NCBI GenBank assembly: GCA_030159075.1
Contig: BROG01000810.1
Coordinates: 236,159 to 300,158, forward strand
DNA: 64,000 nt
Direction of reading: 5' to 3'
From: Atrina japonica
Lineage: Eukaryota; Mollusca; Bivalvia; Pterioida; Pinnidae
The notes below the pieces were generated by a model. It ran no database searches. It saw only the letters and a program-made list of their open reading frames with translations, and was not told where the DNA came from. The translations under genes and the position numbers were made by a program. This document shows positions 22,931 through 34,246 of this stretch, piece after piece (positions within the stretch are counted from its first letter, which is position 1; every line of letters starts with the position of its first letter).

Positions 22931-25800
22931 GCTAGATTCTATTAAACTGATTCCAGTACAGACTACATTGTTATAGCACAATTGATGGCATTTCATGTGT
23001 TTACCAAATAAAAAAAAACATCGATTTTTTCTTCTTTTACTATTTGTACTTGATGTTCAATAACAAATAAGAGTTATACACACGCATAAAAAAATCTTAT
23101 ATTCCTATATATTTTGTGAAAATAAGGTCAGACCCAGTTTGGTATTCAGAACTTTTTCCATGAGCAATTGCTTTTATACCCCAATGATGTTCAAAAGATG
23201 AAAAACAATCCTTATATTTATATATATTACCATTTTTCAGTGAAACTGTAGTCCACTGGATACTAAATTCATTCCAGAATACTGACTTTGCGGGGGTGTT
23301 TTCATATGACGTAATAGCTCAACAGCTGTTTTGACATGAGAAGTAGTTCTCTATTCTGATCACAAATACTAAATGAAATTAAGGTTTAATTTCTTTTTTT
23401 ATATCATTTTGAACGAAACTAGTGATATGGACAATTTTCAATACTTATTCTCAGATTTAGTTCGCAATTATTAATATTCGACCATTCAGTAGTGGCGGGT
23501 TAAACGTTTCAGAAGAGAATTGCCCGAATGGGCCGTGTGCAAATGGCTGATAGGCCTACCATGTGCGATTTGGATAGCAACAGATGATCGTTGTTTACAA
23601 CAAATTTTCGTTTGAATTCTGATATTTTATCAGTGGAATATACCACAGAAAGTTTGAGTGTGACTGTTAATATTCGTTCATGACAACTGGAGGTAGCCAT
23701 TCTACTGTACTTGACATTTTTACCAATCGCTGAATCAGCTGAGAAATGCCATATCGGTGATGTTTTCGTAAGTATTTCAGTATAGGCCTACTGTATAGAC
23801 TAATCCACAAGCAAATCCTTCAAATCAATTGAAACAAGACAAATGCAGATTATGTTGTGAAATAACAAACTTTTATTTATCTGTTTAAAAGATAAATATC
23901 CACACCTTCGTTATGGAAAATCCGTGTAGGCCTATAAAGTATAATAGGTCCATATGGCATGTTGTTATTTAGGTCAAGTTAGACTTCAGTATTTACCAGC
24001 TGATCATATATTTTATAATGCGAACACGATAGGTCTAACTACATGATATATAGTATCCCGTCAATTTACTGAGAAACCTGTGAACACTGCTTATGCTCGG
24101 CATTAACATTACAGGTTGTGAAAAACAAGATGGACCTGGGAAGTAGCCTAGCAATTACAGGATTTGAGGTGAAATGAGAGCCGATTTCACACGATGCGAG
24201 TAACGAATTGTTTCTGACAGGAATGTATGGTGACGGCAAAGCTAGCTGTTTATCAGAGATGCTTGACAAAATTGCACAAGAACTAACTCTCCTTTTTTCT
24301 GATCAACTTAGGCCTACAAGCAACGCAACTACGAAGCGAATTTTCATTTCTGTGGCCTGTGTTTCTTTTCATAACATGACCTAGATCTATCGCAATATGG
24401 GCATGTACAGTGGTGCTACAGATGCAGGCCTAGTCTTGTGTTTTCGATTTCTGTCTATGATTTTTGTTTGTTTTGTGGTATTGAATGGCTTTTAAGATTA
24501 AATAAAAAATACGAAATGAATGTGTGTTATTTTATTCTTTATTGATTCATTCATATGTTCAGAGAAGACTTGTCCGATAAATACATGGTCATGGAAAGGA
24601 TTTCTAAAATGTTATGTATTCCTACGCTAAAAAGTAAAGCGGTTAAACGCTTGGGTCACGCGACGACCGGCTTGTGCTATTGAAATATGAATACAGTCGT
24701 TCTATATACTTGCAATGAAGGAAATAACAGTCGGTAAGTAAATATATACAAATAGTAAGGTTGAAAAAATGCATAACCTGGGTTTCTCAAGCAATTTTCA
24801 CAAAATATATAGGAATTTCTGAATTTTATGCCTGTGCTTATCTCGTTTTTTTTTTGTCATTGTATATCTAAGTAGTAAAAAAAGACATTTTTAAAAGAAA
24901 ATAATAGTAAATGCCCCTTTAATTTATTGTTAATTAAGAAATGGTGTACATTTAAGTTTAACCCTTTCAACACTGCAGGCCACAATGGACCAGTTTAAAC
25001 AATAGAAACGAACATACTATCCAGAAACTTAGGGTCGAAAGGGTTAATATATTCCACTGAAATTTATTGGTATACAAGAAAAAATAAACGCCTTAAAATT
25101 TCAGTACACCTTTTAATAAAGGAATTAAGGACAATAAAATTACAACAATTTAATAAACCGACAATATTCATAAGTACCCGTTGCAAAAATATAATTGTGT
25201 TTTTAAAAAATGCAAAAATCACAAAAGAATCAAGTGAGGGGGCACTTATGATATGAACACGCATGGTAACAACGAATTACAGTGCATTACTTTTAACCTT
25301 TTGAATGTTAAAATTTTAAACCACAGCAGGGCAAACTTTTCGCATAAATACAATGGATCATCGCTATTGAGACCACCTTTAGGCGAAGTTCCACAGCTTG
25401 TTGTTGTTTTTACAAGGCTGGTGCTTTTACTACCGGTACACTCAATATACTAGAATATCGAAGAGACGGCCAGTACCATGTAGATTAGGGACAACGTTCA
25501 ACCACCGCACAGTTGTCTCGCATTTCATTGGCCAGGGTATGATAGAAAGCTGAGGTGTTTACTACAACATATGCCGAAAACCTAAAACATGATATTTTGT
25601 TACATTGCTTTATCCATCATTTGCAAAGTAATGTAAATATTCCAAAGAACTAAATTAATGGTTAATCATTAAATTGAATTGCAGAATTATTTGTTGAATA
25701 GATTAAAGCCAGTTTGATGCACAGTTCTAAGATGCCTAAAAAGCTAAGCTTTGTTAGTTTAGTATAAGGAAAGGCATGAGGAATATTGGATAACACATTT
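22931..25800. other. Intergenic stretch between thymosin and HSPA12-like genes
   Basis: No exon is supported. A diverged copy of the dispersed repeat seen at 2,702 lies at about 24,765-24,920. A candidate minus-strand AATAAA (read as tttatt at about 25,064) could end the HSPA12-like transcript. Confidence 0.5.
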
Positions 25801-25805
25801 CAGAT

Positions 25806-26857
25806 CTAGGCAGACAAGAAATCGATATAGGTTTCTCTTCGTGTCTGACTGGTGTGGTCATAACCCACCACCAATATTTCGGTTCCGCCGAAGATAACTT
25901 CGAGATCAACGGCTCGTTCCTTGTCACCGGTCATATCTGGCATTTCAACAACAAGGCACCCACACTTTTCAACATGTTCCTCGTCAGTATATTTTATATT
26001 GCGTTTGGACGATTTGAAGAATTCAAAAATTATTCCTTTTTGATTGGTTATAATTGGAGTGTATGTTTCCCGCCACACTTCATTATGACCGATAACCTCT
26101 CCAACTTCCACCCAGGTTTGAAGGATATTTTTGCATAATACCATTCCGTCCGAAACGACTTTTAGATCGTCCCTGTGTGTCCCTTCTTCAAAAGGCAGAT
26201 ATGAACCAACACCGTATGTGTACCGACATATTCTTTGACATATTGAGCTTGGATCACAGCCGAATGCGACTGCGCCTTTCACAACCGACAAACTGGCCTC
26301 TTCCGGGATCAAGACAGTCACTCTGCTGGAAAAACACTTTTTCAGAGACGTTTGAAGTCTCGCCGACTCTGCAAAGCCTCCGACTAAGAATATATAATTT
26401 AAATCTCGCAGTTTAGGTCTCTGTAACAAGTGTTCAATATGGTCATTAATTTGATTCAGCGAATCTTCAAATAGCGATGCAACTACAGCAGAAGGCAAAA
26501 CCAATTTTCCAGACGAAAATTTCACTTGCGAATTGGAACTTGCAGCATATTCTTTGATACATTCTTGTACAGATTTTCCTTTATGTTTGAAATTGCAGAA
26601 GTTATATGGCAAAGATACTCGTACACTTTCGCACTCGCCTCGCTTTTTGATTTCAAAGTCTTGCAAAAATTCGACGTAATCTTTTGGAAACTCTTGATGG
26701 AAACTCTCGATGAATTCATCACTAAATATCCGATTAAGTAAAAGAAGAAACTGCCGGTCTATAACAGTTCCACCCCATGCGCCTCCGGTTGCTCTGAATA
26801 ATTCTCGAATTTTGCCATCTTTTCGGACTTTGTGAGCGACTATGTCGATAGTTCCAC
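25806..26857 (-). CDS. HSPA12: HSPA12-like exon 4 (C-terminal half)
   Basis: Acceptor ctacgtag read on the minus strand, AG at 26,859-26,858. Open without interruption to the stop at 25,806. It codes GGTIDIVAHKVRKDGK, ATGGAWGGTVIDRQF, the LVGGFAESARLQ adenosine motif and the C-terminal beta-rich part ending TYIDFLSA. The frame extends 63 codons upstream of its first internal Met. Confidence 0.93.
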
Positions 26858-29800
26858 CTACGTAGAAATATAAAAGGATGCTTTATTGTCCCATTCTCGT
26901 AGAACAAATATAGAATTATATTCTCTTTGGGGAAGAAGTACAAAAACATCTATATAAACAATCTTTGTTTTAACAGAAGTCAGTATACCAACATTTGGTC
27001 GCGGTGCTGATTTTACAAGCAATCTATAATTGTATACTCATTGTGGAATATTAGAGAAAAACACGAAATATCACCTACGTATTGCGAAGAACTACGAATT
27101 TAGTGCCGGTTTTTACCAGTTCGGGTGGTCTACTGTCTTTATGACAGTGCGTCGACCTATAATTATGGGATAAATCCTCGCCATAATCGAACAGACAATT
27201 CAACAGACAATGAAACACTGTAATTACAAACAAGATCACTACAACGACCATAAAATTTGCGAAATGTTTAAATTTAACGCGATTCATGATGGCCCTGTGA
27301 CAAAAACTTGTCAGTTTGCTTCTGTATAATTATGTAATGTACATTTTTTTTTAACATGCTCTGGCATATCTGATCAGCTTATGTAGGCGAAAATGGATAT
27401 TTATCCTGAATGTGAAAAGTTTAAACTTTTATTTTAAAATAGGTCTTAAGTTTAAAAGTTTGGTTTTATTTGCATTGGAATCGTCTTTTACGCCACACTC
27501 AATAATTTTCAGTTATATGATGGCGGCCATTTTTTTGTTGTGGAGGAAAATGTACTCGGGAAAGACCACCGGACTTCCACAAGTAAACAAACTTTCTAAT
27601 AAAATTGACTTATATAGCAGCGGAACTCGAATCTGCGCTGCACAGAGGTGAGAAACTCCTTGGTGCAAATCGCAATGCTCTTACCAATCACACTCGGAGA
27701 GACCCTAAACGTTTTTTCTGTTTTTGTTTGTTTGTTTTTTGTTTAACGTTCCACTCAAGAATCTTTCACTCATATGGAGACGTCACCACATGCCGGTGAA
27801 GGGCTTAAAATTTTGGCCTATGCTCGGCACTTACGGCCATTGAGCAGCGAGGGTTCTTTAACGTGCCGACACCTACTGCGACACGGGACCTCGGGTTTTA
27901 CTGTCTCATCCGCAGGACAGGAAACCAACCTGTCGCCGGCTGGACTCAAACTCACGACCTCACAATCAAGAGTCGAGCGCGCTACCGACTGAGCCAGGCT
28001 GGCTCTTTTTTCTGTTAAACTGATATGAGCTGTCGTAGGTGATTAGAATAACAAATGCATGTGTAAAATTGCAACAATCTTGCCAAACGTAAACCATAAC
28101 ATCAGTTATTCTTTGTCCGCCATTACTTTGAGCATTGCAAATTAACTTTAGGTAATTTTTATAAAGATTACCGAGTGTCCAATAAACACGTGCTATTTGC
28201 AGTTAATACACATTCTATTCTTATTACCCTTTGCGTTTATTTTCGTACATCATCATTTCATACCTAAGTCAGGCAAAGTTGGTCTTTTTCGTCGTTTTAA
28301 AACATTCGTTTCTGAAATTGTCCACGTGCCGGGTATATCGGGTGATCTCCACCCATTTTTAACTCGTCCCATTGCATTCTCGGCTTTATCACTCTTGACA
28401 CATGATCATGAGCTGCCCAACTCCACTGGACATGGCGGCACGATTGTAAAACATGAGCTACGCATACTTTTCACAGTTATATTGTTTTGATTTTGTCAAT
28501 GTCGGCATTCAGGGTAACATTAAAGATCGCAAAAAAATTCTTTAGTGACCTGATATATTTATTCATATAATCATCCGATTTTCTTCAGGTATTTAAAATA
28601 GCGTCAAAAAACATATATTTTACATTATACATGTACTTTCCAATAGAAATCACGTCCTGTATTTTTAGAAATAATATAAAATATAAAACACATAAAAATC
28701 GGCCGACCTTAATATAGTCCGAGAGCGTAAAAGACCGAGTTCCCGTGACCGAATTAGGAAGTACATTTGATATGGCGAAAGAGTTTATCTGAAAGGTCAC
28801 TGCATACTGAAATACAGCTGGATTTTTAAGGTACGGGAAAACTTAAATTCTAATAAAACAAATAACTTCGGAAAGAAGTTCTTTTACAACGTTTCACATG
28901 TTTGATAATGTATTTGAACACGCATTTTATAATATTCTCGACTATATGTCAGGGGACAAAATTAATCATTATGACAGCTTATATCGCTTTAAGACCAACT
29001 CATAAATAAGTACATGTATTGAAAAGTATTAAATTTTTTGTACAAAAATGATACAATTAATTTGTTAGTCAATGTAGATATAGGTGCTAGTGATGTGAGT
29101 GTAAGTTATTCGACAATAAATAGAGATCTTGCTAAACCAAACTTGTCCATATATTTCAAATTACTCTACACATCCGCCTTGAAATACATTTATAAAATCT
29201 CATGAACAGATACGTACCACCTGCGTCTACAACAAGGTATTTAGTTCCGGGTTCAAATGAGGGTTTGAATACTTGGTCGTCGTTATAACCCACGAATGTG
29301 TCAGCTGGGATAGTTCTGCATGTCAGACTAGCAGCTTCTGGTTCCAGAGCTATCAACAACTGGTTACTGTGGGTATGATCAATCAGACCTCCCTGAAATG
29401 TAGTCTCTAGAATGTGACAGCTGTTTAATTTAAATTATTTCTCCGTTTTCTGTCTTTTTTATCATGCATATATTCTATTGTATTGATTTTCATTTGTCAT
29501 GATTACGTGACGTATACAACGTGTTATTTACTCTCTGATCATACACCCAGAATTCAAAGATTTTAATTCTACTAATTATCATAAGAATAAATTAGGATTG
29601 TGATTTTCTAAATATTATTATTATGATGTACTAATACTATATTATGATGTACTAATACTATATTATGATGTCCTAGTGCTATTATATGTTATGATGTCCT
29701 AGTGCTATGTTATGATGTACTATTGCTATGTTATGATGTACTAATACTATATTATGATGTCCTAGTGCTATGTTATGATGTCCTAGTGCTATGTTATGAT

Positions 29801-32258
29801 GTCCTAGTGCTATTTTATGATGTACTACTGCTATGTTATGATGTACTAGTGCTATGTTATGATGTACTAGTGCTATGTTATGATGTACTAGTGTTATGTT
29901 ATGATGTACTAGTGCTATGTTATGATGTACTAGTGTTATGTTATGATGTACTAGTGCTTTGTTATGATGTACTAGTGTTATGTTATGATGTACTAGTGCT
30001 ATGATATGATGTACTAGTGCTATGTTATGATGTACTAATACTATATTATGATGTCCTAGTGCTATGTTATGATATCCTAGTGCTATGTTATGATGTACTA
30101 CTGCTATGTTATGATGTACTAATACTATATTATGATGTCCTAGTGCTATGTTATGATGTCCTAGTGCTATGTTATGATGTACTAGTGCCATGTTATGATG
30201 TCCTACTGTTATGTTATGATATACTAGTGCCATGTTTTGATGTCCTAGTGCCATATTATGATGTCCTAGTGCTATGTTATGATGTACTAGTGCTATGTTA
30301 TGATGTCCTAGTGCTATGTTATGATGTCCTAGTGCTATGTTATGATGTATTAGTGCTATATTATGATGTACTAATACTATATTATGATGTCCTAGTGCTA
30401 TGTTATGATATCCTAGTGCTATGTTATGATGTACTACTGCTATGTTATGATGTACTAATACTATATTATGATGTCCTAGTGCTATGTTATGATGTACTAG
30501 TGCTATGTTATGATGTACTAGTGTTATGTTATGATGTACTAGTGTTATGTTATGATGTACTAGTGCTATGTTATGATGTACTAGTGCTATGTTATGATGT
30601 ACTAGTGCCATGTTATGATGTCCTACTGTTATGTTATGATGTACTAGTGCCATGTTATGATGTACTAGTGCTATTTTATGATGTACTAGTGCTATGTTAT
30701 GATGTCCTAGTGCTATGTTATGATGTATTAGTGCTATGTTATGATGTACTAGTGCTATGTTATGATGTCCTAGTGCTATTTTATGATATCCTAGTGCTAT
30801 GTTATGATGTCCTAGTGTTATGTTATGATGTACTAGTGTTATGTTATGATGTACTAGTGTTATGTTTTAGCACTTTTTCAATTGCAATTAACTAACTCAA
30901 CCTTATTATTTGTATATGAATATCACGCTGGATCTGACCTTATTTTTTGATTTGTATGCCTGTGTATAGCTTTTATAGCTAATGACCCTTTATTATAGTA
31001 CAAATTAAATAGTTAACATATTTCTTAAAGACGAGAAGCATCATCGATTATACAATGCTTTGATTTTAACAGATCTATCACCAACCTTGAAAGCGGCTTC
31101 ACGCATGAATTGTTTTGCATTTTCGTCCCAAATAGCAGGGACAGTTATAACCCATCGGATTGACTGTACTTCGGGCTCGTACCCCATAGTTCCCGCTAAA
31201 TGGCGGAGTAAATGATTTTTCATAAACCAAAGGGATTTAGCAAAAACGTCAACAGCAAGTTGTTCTTTTCCTGTCGCATCTTGTAGAACTATATCAGCAT
31301 TTAGAATCTGAATAATGACAATGATTAGAAACAGATATAAAATTGACCAATTGTTAGATTTCTTATTTTACTGTTGTTTTAGATAACGTCAAGATTATTT
31401 CATTTATATTGAGATGTCACCAGCTTTAGGTAAATTGCTACAAATTTAGACCTGTGCTATGGACTGACACCAATGCAGTGATGGTTCTGTTATGTGTCAC
31501 GCCTCCGCGACACGGAACCTCGGTTTACAAGACCCGTGACTTTCACTTCGTATGACGAGCGCTTGGTGATGAAACAGTCACTAACATTTTAAAAGTATAA
31601 GGTATGACCCGTCTGGGTTCGAACCCGGAACCTTTCGCTTGCCAGTCGAGCGCTCTACCACTAGACAAATGATGAACATTTCGTAGAACGACGTGCTAAA
31701 CAATGTTAATTTAATCTCGATATTGATTGTTGTTCCATATGTTTTAGAAACTTTTAAATACTTCGACGATAAAAAAACTTAGACATTAAAATATCGTAAG
31801 TGTCATAGACCCAGCAATTAATCATTGTAAAAGAATACACTTACCTTGTTATTGAAGAGTCTCATCTTAAACCGATCGAAGTAATAATAACTCGCAACCT
31901 CATCCTCAGACAGATCGTTATACTTGGAGACTGCCTCAAACCCAAACGATTCGAACTCGCCATCCGGATTGAGAAGCAAGCAAGTAGGTGTTTTCTGCAA
32001 AAGGAATCCCTGCGTCTGACCCCAGTTCCTGTTCGTATAGATGTTACTTTTATTAGAAGTCAAAGCGTAGGCATAGCCACTGAATGTGGTACCAAAATCA
32101 ATTGCCGAAATAATTTTGTAGACATCATCTTCCGTTGAGGAGACGGTTAAATCTTGTAGTTGCTCACTGTCAACGCTGGATTCAGATATTTTTTGTTCTT
32201 TCTTGTCTTCTTGCGTCCCTGTGTCTGTTGCATCCGTGCTTTCTGCGTTCTCCGCCAT
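25806..32258 (-). CDS. HSPA12: HSPA12-like heat shock 70 family protein (exons 32258-31845, 31307-31086, 29392-29218, 26857-25806)
   Basis: Atypical Hsp70 ATPase of the HSPA12A/B type, a family greatly expanded in bivalves and linked there to stress and immune responses; the substrate is unknown. Four coding exons join in frame (phases 0, 0, 1) to 620 residues, near the roughly 675 of vertebrate HSPA12A. An acidic, low-complexity tail of about 45 residues precedes the phosphate-1 motif DFGTTFSGYAY. Exon 2 has WVITVPAIWDENAKQFMREA. Exon 3 has LIALEPEAAS and VVDAGG, completed over the splice to GGGTIDIVAH (phosphate 2). Exon 4 has ATGGAWGGT, the adenosine motif YIFLVGGFAESARLQ and the HSPA12-type C-terminus. 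All splice sites are GT-AG. No canonical Hsp70 peptide-binding domain or EEVD end is present, as usual for this family. The first ATG is chosen because the DFGTT motif then lies at the usual depth. Introns carry a SINE-like element, a 21-bp minisatellite and a SINE. Confidence 0.92.
27721..28005 (-). mobile_element. tRNA-derived SINE copy 2, 9-bp target-site duplication
   Basis: Read on the minus strand it has a tRNA-like head with A box TGGCTCAGTCGGTAGCG and B-box-like GGTCGTGAGTTTGAGTCC, then the body shared with the 5,311 copy, and a GTTAAAC/AAACAAACAAA tail. It is flanked by ttttttctg at 27,712-27,720 and 28,006-28,014. It sits in intron 3 of the HSPA12-like gene, in the same orientation. 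Confidence 0.88.
29218..29392 (-). CDS. HSPA12: HSPA12-like exon 3
   Basis: Acceptor catttcag, donor gtacgt; 175 bp, phase 0 to phase 1. It codes GGLIDHTHSNQLLIALEPEAAS and ends KYLVVDAGG. The phosphate-2 loop is split by the following intron. Confidence 0.92.
29618..30866. repeat. 21-bp minisatellite
   Basis: About 59 copies of a 21-bp unit, tgttatgatgtactagtgct plus a. Because 21 = 3 x 7 and no frame used contains a stop, frames of 292 and 323 codons stay open on plus and minus strands. They encode only heptapeptide repeats and are artefacts. It lies in HSPA12-like intron 2. Confidence 0.95.
30868..31000. repeat. Dispersed repeat, copy 3
   Basis: Shares ttcaattgcaat, aactcaaccttatta, tgtatatgaata and tatgcctgtgta with the repeat at 2,820-2,940. 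It directly abuts the 21-bp array. Confidence 0.5.
31086..31307 (-). CDS. HSPA12: HSPA12-like exon 2
   Basis: Acceptor cattattcag, donor gttggt; 222 bp, phase 0 to phase 0. It codes ILNADIVLQDATGKEQLAVD, KSLWFMKNHLLRHL and WVITVPAIWDENAKQFMREA, all typical of the HSPA12 nucleotide-binding domain. The ATG inside it is not the start. Confidence 0.92.
31480..31675 (-). mobile_element. tRNA-derived SINE-like element in HSPA12-like intron 1
   Basis: On the minus strand the right end reads TCTAGTGGTAGAGCGCTCGA (A box) and GGTTCCGGGTTCGAACCC (a perfect B box). It is followed by sequence with an accgaggttccgtgtcgcgg block comparable to the other SINEs. No complete tRNA cloverleaf with acceptor stem is evident, so a SINE is preferred over a tRNA gene. 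The left boundary is approximate. Confidence 0.6.
31845..32258 (-). CDS. HSPA12: HSPA12-like exon 1 with start codon
   Basis: Starts ATG at 32,258. 138 codons, donor gtaagt in phase 0. It codes an acidic Ser/Thr/Glu-rich N-terminus then DFGTTFSGYAYALT and ends RFKMRLFNNK. Confidence 0.92.
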
Positions 32259-33486
32259 TGTACATAAAATATCCTCCTTTGTTATGTGTGGCTATCGACT
32301 ATTTTCTTCATAGTATTGGAGTGAGAGGCGTCAACGAAGAAGGAAAAATCGATGGCTCATGACATAGAGTATTCATTAACATTTTGATAATGGAGTCTGT
32401 TCACTGGTTCCTGATGAGATGTATGGGGACTATCGATCCAATGTGTTAGTCATATTTGAATTGATTTTCATAAGAAGGCAAAAGTAACTTTCATGCCAAT
32501 ATGCTTCCATCCATTCTTGCACAACTAAATGATTATCATATAGTGCAAGAATAAAATATTGGTTACTCGGTGTTTCGTGAATTAATTTCTTTATGACTGC
32601 CTTTGTGCGAATATGGACAGACAGACAATGAATCGCGCGCACCAGAGTATCATGCGATTTTCATGTGGAATATTTCAATTTAGATATTTACGTTGGATTT
32701 AAAATATTGTTTTGTTATTTGAGCTTTTCAAGATATTTTCGACGTGAATTCACAGATACGATTCGGACTGACAGGTGAGAAAAATGAATCAAACTATCAA
32801 ATTTTGTATATTGTTGCTCGAATAATTATAAATGCAGATTTAGAATATGTAATGGAAATCATAGAATATTTAATACACACACACACACACACACACACAG
32901 ATATATTACTACGGCATAGTGGTTAGAGCGTCGAGCACAGGGGCCAGACAGTTGGTGCTGTAGGTCGGGAGTCACAACACAAGCCAGGATATGGTGGGTT
33001 TGTATGTGCTTTGTCGTATCTGTATCTGTGCTTTATATCCGTCATATTTCAAAAGCATGCTTCCTGTCCAGATTGATAATTTTTTGACGTTTTACAAGGA
33101 TCAGTTTGGATTTCTTTACTATGTTACGATGATGATTTCAGTTAATATTTTGACATATACTTGAATTGTTTTTCCATACTCTGGTACAGAGGAATTTACA
33201 TGTATACAAAATGCTGTAAAGAGTCATGTGGTATACATAATCGGTAGAATTATTGATCATGTTAGTGTGTATGTGTGTAATATGAATAGCTTTGTTTGAA
33301 AATATGATACCGATGCTAACAAAGCGCCACTGGCTGTAAAAATAATTCTCATCCAATTGTTATCCGATTTCTAACGTAAAGTTATCGATTTTTAAAAGCA
33401 GACGACAATGTGGGTGATTTGCTCATGAGTCACTCAGTTTACATGTTTATTTATATTTCTTTGCGATTCAGTATATTTTATCTTTA

Positions 33487-33524
<38 letters not shown>

Positions 33525-33662
33525 CTGCACATATGAACTCTTCAGAAGGTTTAAGCAGAAAGCTGATGTTAATTTGTAACTTGTAATTAGGTTAAAGCAT
33601 AGGTTTGACAAAATAATGATTGAAATCTTAATCTGTATTTCAGGAAATCCGAAAGATATACA
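32259..33662. promoter_or_regulatory. Shared intergenic region between divergent HSPA12-like and Mieap-like genes
   Basis: 1.4 kb between the two start codons. It contains (CA)n at 32,875-32,899, a tRNA/SINE-like head (catagtggttagagcg, 32,914-32,930) and a (CT)n(CA)n microsatellite at 33,489-33,523. An acceptor tgtatttcag at 33,643 shows that the Mieap-like gene has an upstream non-coding exon in or before this region. I found no convincing TATA box or heat-shock element. Confidence 0.45.
33489..33523. repeat. (CT)n(CA)n microsatellite
   Basis: Uninterrupted tctctctctctctctc followed by acacacacacacac. Confidence 0.95.
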
Positions 33663-34246
33663 ATGGCAACAGACCCGAAGAAAAAAGACACTCTTGCAGA
33701 AGCAAAGAACTTCTGTGATGGTCTTTCAAACGTTTTCATGCTCAAGAAAAGAGACCCACAGACAAGGCATCTTCTAGAAAAGGCGAAATTGTTAATAGAA
33801 ACCTTGGTTACAGAGAATCAGAAAATGTGTAGTAGTAAACCGGGGACCCCACGTGCAGCTCGCTCTAGTGGTGGTATGGGTCAATTATGGGTAAAACTGG
33901 ACGAAATGAAACGTGAAAATGAGGAACTTCGGAGGCAGCTCGGAAAATCGCACGATGATAGACCAAGTAGTACCTCATCAAAACAACAAGGACCAGGGGA
34001 GGTAATAATATCCGAACTTCACAAAGTAAAGAAAGAGAACGAAACGCTGAAATTTAAAGTTGATAAACTGCAGACGACAGTTAAAGAAATGGAAACCATA
34101 GCGGCAAATGTACAAGACGAATACAAACGAGCAAAGATTGCACAGGAAACGACCCAAAAGTCCATGGAAACGGTGTTGAAAGATTACAGGCAAATGGAGG
34201 ACAGTTTAAAGTCAGCAAAACACGAAAACGACAGTCTAAAACAAAA
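33663..34246 (+). CDS. SPATA18: Mieap-like exon 1 (coiled coil)
   Basis: ATG at 33,663. The frame is open past the donor gttagt at 34,247 to a stop at 34,269-34,271, so reading through would give a 202-residue coiled-coil-only product. Splicing in phase 2 gives ...SLKQK joined to LTKSVKPMM. Confidence 0.87.

Noticed and set aside
27075..27287. 70-codon minus frame in HSPA12-like intron 3
   Set aside because: It has a hydrophobic stretch but no splice sites fitting the HSPA12-like frame, and the flanking exons already join without it.
29682..30895. 323-codon minus and 292-codon plus frames
   Set aside because: Heptapeptide echo of a 21-bp minisatellite inside an HSPA12-like intron.
31600..31675. 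tRNA gene on the minus strand
   Set aside because: A and B boxes are good, but no matching acceptor stem or clean anticodon arm was found, and SINE-type body sequence follows. A SINE head fits better.
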